From assembly GCF_038246755.1 (NCBI RefSeq), contig NZ_CP134706.1, forward strand, positions 992,001 to 1,056,000: 64,000 nucleotides of DNA. Reading direction: 5' to 3'. Below are positions 46,963-56,010 of the stretch, one piece after another. Both the position numbers and the translations under genes were made by a program. Position 1 is the stretch's first letter, and each line of letters opens with the position of its first letter. The notes below the pieces were generated by a model. The model saw nothing but the letters and a program-made list of their open reading frames with translations. It was not told where the DNA came from and ran no database searches. This stretch comes from Micromonospora sp. FIMYZ51. GTDB lineage: Bacteria > Actinomycetota > Actinomycetes > Mycobacteriales > Micromonosporaceae.

Positions 46963-47876
46963 GCGCGTTCGTTGCCCACGTACCCACCGGTTCCGGGCAG
47001 CCGGCGTCGCCGCCGCCGGCTGCCCGCTCGGGGCGACAGCGGTTCCTGCCGTACCTGCTCCTGCTGCCCGGCGCGGCCTGGCTCTTGCTCTTCTTCGCCG
47101 TGCCGCTGCTGCAACTCGCCTCGGCCAGCCTCTACGACCCGAACGGCACGCTCTCCACCGGGTACGCGATGACCTGGGCCTTCGGGAACTATCCGACGGC
47201 ATTGCAGGCGTACTGGCCGCAGTTCGGCAGGTCATTCCTGTACGCCGGCATCGCGCTGGTGCTGGCGCTGCTGATGGGCTACCCGCTGGCGTACGCGATC
47301 GCGTGCAAGGCCGGCCGATGGAAGAACCTGCTGCTGGTCTGCGTGGTGGCGCCGATGTTCACCAGCTTCCTGGTGCGCACCCTGGCCTGGAAGACCATCC
47401 TGTCGGACAACGGCTGGCTGGTCGGGCTGCTGCGCGACGTGCACCTGCTCGGTCCGGACGGCCGGCTGCTGGCCACCCCGGTCGCGGTGGTGCTCGGCCT
47501 GACGTACAACTTCCTGCCGTTTTTGGTGCTGCCGCTCTACGCGAGCCTGGAGCGGCTCGACCACCGGCTGCTGGAGGCGGCCAGTGACCTGTACGCGAGC
47601 GCGTGGCACACGTTCCGCCGGGTCACCCTGCCGCTGTCCATGCCCGGCCTGATCGCCGGCACCCTGCTCTTCTTCATCCCGGCGACCGGCGACTACATCA
47701 ACGCCGAACTGCTCGGCACGCCGAACGAATACATGATCGGCAACGTCATCGACTCGGCGTTCCTGGTCCGGCTGGACTACCCGCAGGGCGCGGCACTGTC
47801 GTTCCTGCTGATGTCGACGATCCTCGCGGTGGTCTTCGTCTACCTGCGCCGCGCCGGCACGAAGGAAATCCTGTGA
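46959..47876 (+). CDS. Polyamine ABC transporter permease (PotB-like)
   Basis: A 305-residue permease with six or so helices, a Pro/Ala-rich cytoplasmic N-terminus, and the EAA-like coupling motif EAASDLYASAWHTFRRVTLPLSMPGLIAG. ATG 46959 overlaps the ATPase stop by 4 nt. Works with the PotC-like permease to form the channel. Confidence 0.92.
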   Translation: MSAFVAHVPTGSGQPASPPPAARSGRQRFLPYLLLLPGAAWLLLFFAVPLLQLASASLYDPNGTLSTGYAMTWAFGNYPTALQAYWPQFGRSFLYAGIALVLALLMGYPLAYAIACKAGRWKNLLLVCVVAPMFTSFLVRTLAWKTILSDNGWLVGLLRDVHLLGPDGRLLATPVAVVLGLTYNFLPFLVLPLYASLERLDHRLLEAASDLYASAWHTFRRVTLPLSMPGLIAGTLLFFIPATGDYINAELLGTPNEYMIGNVIDSAFLVRLDYPQGAALSFLLMSTILAVVFVYLRRAGTKEIL

Positions 47877-47931
47877 GCGCGAGGAGTGCAGCGCAGCGGA
47901 GCCCCGCAGTCGCGAACGAAAGGCGGCACCG

Positions 47932-48771
47932 ATGAGGGTCTCGCGCTGGTTTGCCCAGCACTGGGTGATGGGGGTGGCCCTGCTGGTGCTCGGCTACCTG
48001 TTCCTGCCGGTCGCCGTGGTCGCCGCGTTGTCGTTCAACCGGCCTTCCAACCGGCTGTCGTACGACTTCAACGAGTTCACCCTGGACAACTGGCGCAACC
48101 CGTGCGCCACCTCCGACATGTGCGACGCGGTGGTGCGCAGCGTGCAGATCGGGTTCATCGCCACCGTGGCCGCCACCGTGCTCGGCACCCTGATGGCGTT
48201 CGCGCTGGCCCGGCACCGGTTCCGCGGCCGGTCCGGGCTCAACGTGCTGATCTTCCTGCCGATGGCGACGCCGGAACTGGTGCTGGGCACCTCGCTGCTC
48301 GCCCTCTTCGTCGCCGGTGCGGTGCCGCTGGGCTTCTGGACCATCGTCATCGCACACGTGATGTTCTGCCTCTCCTTCGTGGTGGTGACGGTGAAGGCGC
48401 GGCTGGCCGGAATGGACCGGCGGCTGGAGGAGGCCGCGATGGACCTGTACGCCAGCGAGTGGCAGACCTTCCGGCGGATCACCCTGCCGCTGGTGCTGCC
48501 CGGCATCGTGGCCGCCGCCCTGCTGGCTTTCTCGCTCAGCTTCGACGACTTCATCATCACGAACTTCAACTCCGGCACCACCGTCACGTTCCCGATGTAC
48601 GTCTGGGGCGCTGCCCAGCGGGGCATCCCGCCGCAGGTGAACGTGATCGGCACGGCCATGTTCCTGATCGCGCTGCTGCTGGTGCTGGCCAGCACGCTAC
48701 GCGGCCGGCGGGCCCGGCGGGCGGCGCTCGCCGCACCGGTGGTCACCGGGCAGGCGGGTGGCCGGTCATGA
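47932..48771 (+). CDS. Polyamine ABC transporter permease (PotC-like)
   Basis: A 279-residue permease with the coupling motif EEAAMDLYASEWQTFRRITLPLVLPGIVAA and six helices. GAAAGG lies upstream of ATG 47932. Its last 4 nt overlap the ATG of the oxidoreductase gene (ATGA). The 55 bp after potB carry no gene. Confidence 0.92.
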   Translation: MRVSRWFAQHWVMGVALLVLGYLFLPVAVVAALSFNRPSNRLSYDFNEFTLDNWRNPCATSDMCDAVVRSVQIGFIATVAATVLGTLMAFALARHRFRGRSGLNVLIFLPMATPELVLGTSLLALFVAGAVPLGFWTIVIAHVMFCLSFVVVTVKARLAGMDRRLEEAAMDLYASEWQTFRRITLPLVLPGIVAAALLAFSLSFDDFIITNFNSGTTVTFPMYVWGAAQRGIPPQVNVIGTAMFLIALLLVLASTLRGRRARRAALAAPVVTGQAGGRS

Positions 48772-50225
48772 CCGGCTCCCGTACCGGCTCCGGGCGCCCG
48801 CACGGGGCGGTGCCGCGAGCCGGACGGGACGCCCTCGCCGACGCGGCGCCCGTGCCGTACTGGCTCGACCGTCCGGAGCGCCCCGATGCGCTGCCGCCGC
48901 TGGTCGGTAGCACCAGCACCGACCTGCTCGTCGTCGGCGGGGGCTACTCCGGGCTCTGGGCCGCGCTGCTCGCCAAGCAGCAGAACCCCGGGCGGGACGT
49001 GCTGCTGGTCGAGGCGGGCACCTGCGGCTGGGCGGCCTCCGGGCGCAACGGCGGGTTCTGTGCCGCCTCGCTCACCCACGGGCTGGCCCACGGGTCCGCG
49101 CGCTTTCCCGGGGAGATCGCCGAGTTGGAGCGGCTCGGCCGGGAGAACCTGGACGCGATCGCGGCGACCGTCGAGGCGTACGGCATCGACTGCGACTTCG
49201 AGCGCACCGGCGAACTGTCGGTGGCCGTCGAGCCGTACCAGCTCGCCGGCCTGGCCGAGGACGCGGAACTGGCCCGCCGGTACGGCCACGACGTGACCCT
49301 GCTCGACGCCGACGAGGTGCGCGCCGAGGTGGACTCGCCGACCTACCTCGGTGGGCTCTGGGACCGGGACCGGGTGGCGATGCTCGACCCGGCGCGGCTG
49401 GCCTGGGGGCTGCGCCGCGCCGCCCTGGAGTCGGGCGTCCGGATCCACGAGCACACCCGGGTCACCGGCCTGGCCCGCGACGGCGCGGCGCTGCGCGCCC
49501 GGACCGTCGGTGCCGGGGACGTGCCGGGCGTGGTGCGCGCCGGCCGGGTGGTGCTCGCGACGAACGCGTTCCCGCCGCTGCTGCGCCGGCTGCGGTCCTG
49601 GATCGTGCCGGTGTACGACTACGCCCTGATGACCGAGCCGCTGACGCCCGCCCAGCGGGACGCGATCGGCTGGCGTAACCGGCAAGGGCTGGCGGACACC
49701 GCCAACCAGTTCCACTACTACCGGATCACCGCCGACGGGCGGATCCTGTTCGGCGGGTACGACGCGGTCTACCACTACGGCAACCGGGTGGCGCCCGAAC
49801 TGGCCCAACGACAGGCCACCTTCGCCGCCCTCGCCAGCCACTTCTTCACCACGTTTCCGCAGCTCCACGGGGTGCGGTTCAGTCACCGCTGGGGCGGGAT
49901 CATCGACACCTGCACCCGGTTCTGCGCGTTTTTCGGCACCGCGTACGACGGGCGGCTGGCGTACGCGGCCGGCTACACCGGGCTCGGTGTCGGGGCGACC
50001 CGGTTCGGCGCCCGGGTGATGCTCGACCTGCTCGACGGCGCGGACACCCCGCTGACCCGGCTCGATCTGGTGCGGAGCAAGCCGCTGCCGTTCCCGCCCG
50101 AGCCGGCCCGCGCGGTCGGGATCGGGCTCACCCGCTCGTCCCTGGCGCGTGCCGACGCCCGGCAGGGACGGCGCAACCTCTGGCTGCGTACGCTCGATCG
50201 TCTTGGCGTGGGGTTCGACTCGTGA
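48768..50225 (+). CDS. FAD-dependent oxidoreductase (second PuuB-like)
   Basis: A 485-residue flavoprotein paralogous to 39650: DLLVVGGGYSGLWAALLAKQ (about 50), WAASGRNGGFCAASL, GYTGLGVGATRFGARVMLDLL. It is translationally coupled to the transporter genes (ATGA at the 5' end, GTGA with the next gene). Role: oxidation of a polyamine or its gamma-glutamyl derivative to an aminoaldehyde, inferred from position. Confidence 0.87.
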   Translation: MTGSRTGSGRPHGAVPRAGRDALADAAPVPYWLDRPERPDALPPLVGSTSTDLLVVGGGYSGLWAALLAKQQNPGRDVLLVEAGTCGWAASGRNGGFCAASLTHGLAHGSARFPGEIAELERLGRENLDAIAATVEAYGIDCDFERTGELSVAVEPYQLAGLAEDAELARRYGHDVTLLDADEVRAEVDSPTYLGGLWDRDRVAMLDPARLAWGLRRAALESGVRIHEHTRVTGLARDGAALRARTVGAGDVPGVVRAGRVVLATNAFPPLLRRLRSWIVPVYDYALMTEPLTPAQRDAIGWRNRQGLADTANQFHYYRITADGRILFGGYDAVYHYGNRVAPELAQRQATFAALASHFFTTFPQLHGVRFSHRWGGIIDTCTRFCAFFGTAYDGRLAYAAGYTGLGVGATRFGARVMLDLLDGADTPLTRLDLVRSKPLPFPPEPARAVGIGLTRSSLARADARQGRRNLWLRTLDRLGVGFDS

Positions 50226-51433
50226 TGCGTGTCCTGCTCGTCGGTGCCGGTGGCGTCGGGTCCGCCGCCGTCGCCATCGCGGCCCGGCGTACCTTCTTCG
50301 AGTCCATTGTGATCGCCGACTACGACGTCGACCGTGCGGCGCGGGCGGTCGCCGGCCGGGACGGACGCTTCGTGGCCGCCCAGGTCGACGCCTCCTCGGC
50401 GGCGGCGGTCGCCGCCCTGTGCCGGGAACACCGGATCACCCACGTGCTCAACGCGGTCGACCCACGGTTCGTCATGCCGATCTTCGATGGCGCGTACGCG
50501 GCCGGCGCGGACTACCTGGACATGGCGATGTCGCTCTCCCGGCCGCACCCGACCCGGCCCTACCGGGAGACCGGCGTCAAGCTCGGCGACGAGCAGTTCG
50601 CGGCGGCCGACCGGTGGGCCGCCGCTGGCCGACTGGCGCTCTGCGGCATCGGCGTCGAGCCCGGCCTCTCCGACGTCTTCGCCCGGTACGCCGCCGACGA
50701 ACTGTTCCGGGAGATCGACGAGATCGGCGTACGCGACGGGGCGAACCTGACCGTGGACGGCTACGACTTCGCCCCGTCGTTCTCGATCTGGACCACGATC
50801 GAGGAGTGTCTGAACCCGCCGGTGATCTGGGAGGCCGGGCGGGGCTGGTTCACCACCGAGCCGTTCAGCGAGCCGGAGGTGTTCCACTTTCCGGCGGGAA
50901 TCGGGCCGGTCGAGTGCGTAAACGTCGAGCACGAGGAGGTGCTGCTGATCCCGCGCTGGATACCGGCCAAACGGGTCACCTTCAAGTACGGCCTCGGCGA
51001 CGAGTTCATCGAGGTGCTCAGGACGCTGCACAAACTCGGCCTGGACTCGACCGTGCCGGTGACGGTCAAGGGCGTCCAGGTGTCTCCGCGCGACGTGGTG
51101 GCCGCCTGCCTGCCCGACCCGGCCACCCTCGGCGACCGGATGCGCGGCAAGACCTGCGCCGGCACGCTCGTGACCGGGGTGGGCACCGACGGCCGACCGC
51201 GATCGGTCTACCTCTACCACGTGGTCGACAACGAGTGGTCGATGCGCGAGTACGGCCACCAGGCGGTGGTCTGGCAGACCGCGGTGAACCCGGTCGTCGC
51301 CCTGGAACTGCTCGCCAGTGGCGCATGGTCGGGCACCGGCGTGCTCGGCCCGGAGGCCCTGCCCCCGAGGCCCTTCCTCGACCTGCTCACCGACTACGGC
51401 TCCCCCTGGGCAATGGAGGACCGTCAGGTTTAG
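50222..51433 (+). CDS. Saccharopine dehydrogenase-family protein (Lys1/CASDH-like)
   Basis: A 403-residue NAD(P)-binding enzyme: VLLVGAGGVGSAAVAIAARR at the N-terminus, NAVDPRFVMPIFDGAYAAGADYLDMA, and GIGVEPGLSDVFARYAA. Families include saccharopine dehydrogenase and carboxynorspermidine synthase, both of which handle alpha-amino/aldehyde imines. In this operon, reduction or oxidation of a polyamine conjugate is plausible; no way to decide. GTG 50222 overlaps the previous stop. End of the transporter operon. Confidence 0.83.
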   Translation: MMRVLLVGAGGVGSAAVAIAARRTFFESIVIADYDVDRAARAVAGRDGRFVAAQVDASSAAAVAALCREHRITHVLNAVDPRFVMPIFDGAYAAGADYLDMAMSLSRPHPTRPYRETGVKLGDEQFAAADRWAAAGRLALCGIGVEPGLSDVFARYAADELFREIDEIGVRDGANLTVDGYDFAPSFSIWTTIEECLNPPVIWEAGRGWFTTEPFSEPEVFHFPAGIGPVECVNVEHEEVLLIPRWIPAKRVTFKYGLGDEFIEVLRTLHKLGLDSTVPVTVKGVQVSPRDVVAACLPDPATLGDRMRGKTCAGTLVTGVGTDGRPRSVYLYHVVDNEWSMREYGHQAVVWQTAVNPVVALELLASGAWSGTGVLGPEALPPRPFLDLLTDYGSPWAMEDRQV

Positions 51434-51440
51434 CTCGGGC

Positions 51441-51446
51441 TATAGT
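51441..51446 (+). promoter_or_regulatory. -10 box TATAGT of the XRE gene
   Basis: TATAGT is 6 nt before ATG 51453 of a 24-codon frame and about 55 nt before the XRE start. It is the best -10 match of the region. Confidence 0.5.
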
Positions 51447-51452
51447 TCGTCC

Positions 51453-51527
51453 ATGGTTCTGGTCGTGGACTTGCCAGTGAGTACGAGCGGAGGGGGGAGC
51501 GGTGACCGAGTTCCACGATTGGGATGA
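51453..51527 (+). CDS. 24-codon mini-ORF before the XRE gene
   Basis: Frame MVLVVDLPVSTSGGGSGDRVPRLG starting 6 nt after TATAGT and overlapping the XRE gene start by 26 nt in another frame. It occupies the place of a toxin gene in HigBA-type modules but is far too short to be one. It may be only a leader. Confidence 0.25.
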   Translation: MVLVVDLPVSTSGGGSGDRVPRLG

Positions 51528-51813
51528 GGTGCGTGCAGAGCTTGGAAGTGACGAGGCAGCCTACGAAGAGGAGCGGGCGCGCACCGAGGCGTGGGTGAGC
51601 GCCTATCACCTCGCGGAGGAACGCAAGCGCCTCGGGCTCACGCAGCGGGAGGTAGCCGAGCTGATGGGGGTCACCCCGGGACGGATCAGTCAAATCGAGA
51701 ACGGCGACCTCGATGTGAACGAGGTTGCGACCTTGAGTCGCTACGCCAATGCCCTCGGGGCCAGGCTCCGGATCATCTTCGACTACGGGAACGACCTTCG
51801 TCAGATCGCCTAG
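51502..51813 (+). CDS. XRE/HigA-like HTH protein
   Basis: A 103-residue helix-turn-helix protein. The HTH is RKRLGLTQREVAELMGVTPGRISQIENG (about 53-80), and the N-terminal half (DWDEVRAELGSDEAAYEEERARTEAWVSAY) is acidic and helical. The sequence resembles HigA-type antitoxins of type II modules, but no toxin gene adjoins. GGAGGGGGGAGC precedes GTG 51502. A short hairpin follows the stop. Confidence 0.8.
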   Translation: MTEFHDWDEVRAELGSDEAAYEEERARTEAWVSAYHLAEERKRLGLTQREVAELMGVTPGRISQIENGDLDVNEVATLSRYANALGARLRIIFDYGNDLRQIA

Positions 51814-51820
51814 AAACAGT

Positions 51821-51836
51821 GGGCTCTGCGGAGCCC
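51821..51836 (+). terminator. 6-bp hairpin after the XRE gene
   Basis: GGGCTC (51821-51826) pairs with GAGCCC (51831-51836) across TGCG. It is short and lacks a U-tract, so weak as a terminator. Confidence 0.45.
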
Positions 51837-52032
51837 GAGGTTGAGGTGTGGCGAACAAAAGGCCAGAAAAGGGAGTTATCCCCCATTCGTTCGGTCGCGT
51901 TGTCCGGTGCACTTGCCCGTGTTTGTCCCTGGGGCGGGGACGTGGAGGATTGCGGCGGCGGGCGCTTACGGAATCCTTAACCCCTGCCTGCGAACGTATG
52001 CCGGACGACGACGGACCACGGGGAGCGGACAC

Positions 52033-52694
<662 letters not shown>

Positions 52695-52698
<4 letters not shown>

Positions 52699-53747
52699 CG
52701 CCGCGCCGACGCATCGTGCTTGTCGGTACGCTCGCCCTGCTGGCCGGCTACGTCCTGCCGACGTTGACCATCTGGGTTCTCGGCCGGCTCTGGATGTGGG
52801 GTCAGGGTCTCTGTGGGCTGTCCGCCGTCGACCCGATCTGCCGGCGAGCGGCCGAACTCGCCGGTGTTGGCCTCGCCTTCGCCCCGCTCGCCGCGCTCGG
52901 GATCGCCGTGGCCGGCATCTGGGCCGCCGCACTCTGGTGCCTACGTCCGGTCCGGGATCTCGCCGGACCGGTCGCGCACGTCGGACCGCAGAACCTCGGC
53001 TACCGGATCCGGCCGCGCGGCGACGACGAACTGGCCCAACTGGCCCGGTCGATCGACCAGATGATGGAGCGGATCGCCGCCGGCTACGAGGGACAGCGGC
53101 GGTTCGCCGCAAACGCCTCGCATGAACTGCGTACGCCACTGGCGGTGCAACGCACGCTGATCGAGGTCGGCATGGCCCAGTCGCTAGACAGTGCCCAGCT
53201 CGACCTGCTCACCAGCCAGCTGCTGGCGACGAACGAGCGCAACGAGCGGTTGATCGAGGGGCTGCTCGCGCTCAGCGAGAGCGACCAGGGACTGCGGTCG
53301 CGCCTGCCGCACCGGCTCGACGAGATCGTCGGCACCGTGCTCGCCGCCCACCAGGATCGGGCCACGGCGGCCGGGGTGACCATCGAGAGCCACCTGGCTC
53401 CCCGAATGGTGATGGGCGAGCGGGTGCTGCTGGAGCGCCTGGTGACCAACCTGGTGGAGAACGCGATCAAGTACAACCGGGCCGGTGGCACCCTCACCGT
53501 CACGGTCGGCCACAACCCGGCGCTGACCGTGGTCAACACCGGCCAGCCGGTGCCGGCCGAGGCGGTGGCCGGGCTCTTCGAACCGTTCCGCCGGCTGACC
53601 CGGGACCGGACCAACCAGAGCGGCGGAGCCGGCCTCGGCCTGGCCATCGCGCGCTCGATCACCCAGGCGCACGACGGGCTGATCGCCGCCCGACCCGCCG
53701 AGTACGGCGGGCTGCGAGTGGACGTCCAGCTACCCGCCGCACCCTGA
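52695..53747 (+). CDS. Sensor histidine kinase (VanS-like)
   Basis: A 350-residue kinase. Two helices flank a short loop of about 30 residues with Cys40 and Cys49 (TM1 about 8-30, TM2 about 57-82), then HAMP, HisKA with His143 in ASHELRTPLA, and HATPase_c with NLVENAIKYN, FEPFRR and GGAGLGLAIARSI. The short extracytoplasmic loop suggests sensing within or at the membrane. GTG 52695 overlaps the regulator stop (GTGA). 101 bp separate it from the acyltransferase gene. Confidence 0.88.
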
Positions 53748-53848
53748 CCCCGGCCACAACCCACGACTGATCAGCCCGAAACGGGGCCGCGAACGCGGCG
53801 ACCCGGCCCTCGGCGTGCCCGACGAACGTCGGTGAACAGGAGAGCAGT

Positions 53849-54952
53849 GTGACAACCCGCGACCGGCAGGAGTGGGCGGACGTCGCCAAGGGCGGCTGCA
53901 TCGTGCTGGTCCTGCTCTGGCATGTGATCACGAAGGACTACCTCCAGCTCGACTGGCGGCTCGACGTGCCGGTGGCGGGCGCCTGGGGGACGCTCGGCGA
54001 ACTGCTGCTGCCGATGCGGATGCCGCTCTTCTTCACCCTCTCCGGGCTGTTCGCGGCGTCCGCCGTGCAGCGGCCGTGGCGGGCGGTCGGCCGGCCCCGG
54101 ATCGTCCGCTTCCTCTACCTGTACGCCGTCTGGCTCCTGATCCACACCGCCCTGCTGGCCCTCGCCCCGGGCTTCCCGACCGACCGGGCCACCAGCCCGG
54201 GAGAGTTGCTGCTCCAGCTGACCATCACCCCGTCCAACCTCTGGTACCTGTACGCGCTGGCGCTCTACTTCGTCCTGGCCAAGGCGCTGCGTCGGGTCCA
54301 CCCGGCGCTGTTGCTGGTCGCGGCGGGGGCGCTCAACGCCGTGGTGTCGGCCGGGCTGCTCGACGCTCCCGGCAACCGGGCCGGGCTCTACCAGAATCTG
54401 GTGTTCTTCCTCGCCGGCCTGCACCTGCGGCGGTACGTCCGACGCTGGGCGGGCGCGGTGACCGGCCGGCGCCTGGTGGGCACGGCGACGGCGTACGCCG
54501 TGCTGCTGGCGATCGTGACGGCGACCGACGCCGGCCGGCTGCCCGGCGTGGCGTTGCTGCTGTCGGCGGTCGCGGTGGCGTTCGGGATCGCCGTCGCGGT
54601 CCGGCTCGTGCACTGGCCCTCGATCGCCCAGCCGCTCGCCGCCCTCGGCCGTCAGACGCTGCCGATCTACGTGATCCACATGCCGGTGCTCGCACTGCTG
54701 CACCGGCTGATCGCCGAGCCGATCGCCAACCTGGGCGACTCCGCCCGGTTGGCGCTGGCCTTCGGCTTTCCGTTCTCGCTCACCGTCCTGGTGCTGGCGC
54801 TCAGCCTGGCCGTGCACCGGGCGCTGCTGGCGGTCCGGGCCGGGTGGCTGTTCGACCTGCCCAAGGGACGTATCGCCAGCCGCCCGACCGGCGCACCACC
54901 GCACGATTCGACGAAGGAGACCACATGTTCGACGCAGATCCAGCTGGTTTGA
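53849..54952 (+). CDS. Acyltransferase-3 family membrane protein
   Basis: A 367-residue protein with about ten membrane helices. The family core is ADVAKGGCIVLVLLWHVI (His25) and MPLFFTLSGLFAASAV; the Lys-Gly variant is that of the fucose O-acetylase-like branch. It would transfer an acyl group across the membrane or, by analogy with the membrane half of VanT serine racemases (same Pfam family), aid amino-acid supply. GTG 53849 has AGGAG 6 nt upstream. Its last 28 nt overlap the next gene (different frame), so the two are coupled. Confidence 0.82.
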   Translation: MTTRDRQEWADVAKGGCIVLVLLWHVITKDYLQLDWRLDVPVAGAWGTLGELLLPMRMPLFFTLSGLFAASAVQRPWRAVGRPRIVRFLYLYAVWLLIHTALLALAPGFPTDRATSPGELLLQLTITPSNLWYLYALALYFVLAKALRRVHPALLLVAAGALNAVVSAGLLDAPGNRAGLYQNLVFFLAGLHLRRYVRRWAGAVTGRRLVGTATAYAVLLAIVTATDAGRLPGVALLLSAVAVAFGIAVAVRLVHWPSIAQPLAALGRQTLPIYVIHMPVLALLHRLIAEPIANLGDSARLALAFGFPFSLTVLVLALSLAVHRALLAVRAGWLFDLPKGRIASRPTGAPPHDSTKETTCSTQIQLV

Positions 54953-56010
54953 CCAGTGCAGAAATCGATGTGGCGGAAGCGGCGCGCTGGCTCGACGGCC
55001 GGGTGCTGCGTACGCCGCTGCTGCGTTGCCCCGCGATCGACAGGTTGGCCGGCGCCCGGGTGCTGTTGAAGGCGGAGAACCTGCAAACCGGCGGCTCCTA
55101 CAAGATGCGCGGCGGGCTCTACGCGGTCGGTCGGCTCGCGGCGGCCGGACACCGGGGGGTGGTGGCGCAGAGCACCGGCAACCACGCGGTGGCGGTGGCA
55201 CTGGCGGCCCGGCACCACCACCTGGCCGCGGCCGTGGTGCTGCCGGTCGACGCGGCACCGACCAAGATCGCCAAAGCTCGGGCGGCGGGGGCCCGGGTGA
55301 TCCTCGCCGGCACCACGGTCGCCGAGCGGCTGGCGGTGGCCCGCCGGGTCAGCGACGAGAGCGGCCATCCGCTTGTCGACGCGTACGACCACCCGGACGT
55401 GGTCGCCGGACAGGGCAGCGCCAGTCTTGAGCTGATCGAGGAGGCGGAGCGCGCCGGCACCCCGCTGGACCTGCTGGTGTTGCCGGTCGGCGGGGGCGGC
55501 GGCGTGGCCGGTGCCTGCCTGGCCGCCGCCGGTCGGCCGATCGAGGTGTACGGGGTGGAACCGGTCGGCTGCGACTCGCTGGCCCGGAGTCTGGCCGCCG
55601 GTCGACCCACCCCGGTCCGGCCGGCACCGACAATCGCCGACGGCCTGCGGCCGGCCTGCGTGGGCGAGCTGCCCTTCGCCATCCTGCGGGACCGGCTGCA
55701 AGGCGCGATCCAGGTGGACGAGGACGAGATCGCCGAGGCGTTCCGGCTGCTCCTGATGGAGCTGAAGGTACTGGCCGAGCCGTCCGGGGCGGCTGGCCTG
55801 GCCGGCGCACTGCGGTTGACCGCACCCGGTCGGGCCGGTCCGCGTACCGGCGGCCCGTCCCGCCTCGCGGCTGGCGGTCGATCGTCGCGGCAGGTCGGCG
55901 GCGCGCGTCGGCGGCGGACCGTCGGTGTGGTGCTGACCGGGGGCAACGTGGAGGCGGAACTGGTCGCCCGATTGACCACCGCCGGGATCAGCGAAGAGGT
56001 GGCAGCGTGA
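54925..56010 (+). CDS. Fold-type II PLP enzyme: serine racemase/threonine dehydratase-like
   Basis: A 361-residue enzyme without an ACT domain. PLP lysine is Lys60 (GSYKMRGG). The loop reads QSTGNH (about 82-87), where this window's IlvA has ASAGNH; serine racemases have Ser there, so a hydroxyl (Thr84) is present. EPVGCD after the Gly loop matches the EP of racemases at the metal site, whereas IlvA has QAAEA. Both changes favour racemase or a Ser dehydratase over a threonine dehydratase. An Arg/Gly-rich insert precedes the TGGNV motif. ATG 54925 has AAGGAGA upstream; GTGA overlap with the ligase gene. Confidence 0.8.
   Translation: MFDADPAGLTSAEIDVAEAARWLDGRVLRTPLLRCPAIDRLAGARVLLKAENLQTGGSYKMRGGLYAVGRLAAAGHRGVVAQSTGNHAVAVALAARHHHLAAAVVLPVDAAPTKIAKARAAGARVILAGTTVAERLAVARRVSDESGHPLVDAYDHPDVVAGQGSASLELIEEAERAGTPLDLLVLPVGGGGGVAGACLAAAGRPIEVYGVEPVGCDSLARSLAAGRPTPVRPAPTIADGLRPACVGELPFAILRDRLQGAIQVDEDEIAEAFRLLLMELKVLAEPSGAAGLAGALRLTAPGRAGPRTGGPSRLAAGGRSSRQVGGARRRRTVGVVLTGGNVEAELVARLTTAGISEEVAA

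Noticed and set aside
54925..56010. Second biosynthetic threonine dehydratase
   Set aside because: It has no ACT domain, and the QSTGNH and EP residues differ from the ilvA copy; its position in the ligase operon also argues against it.
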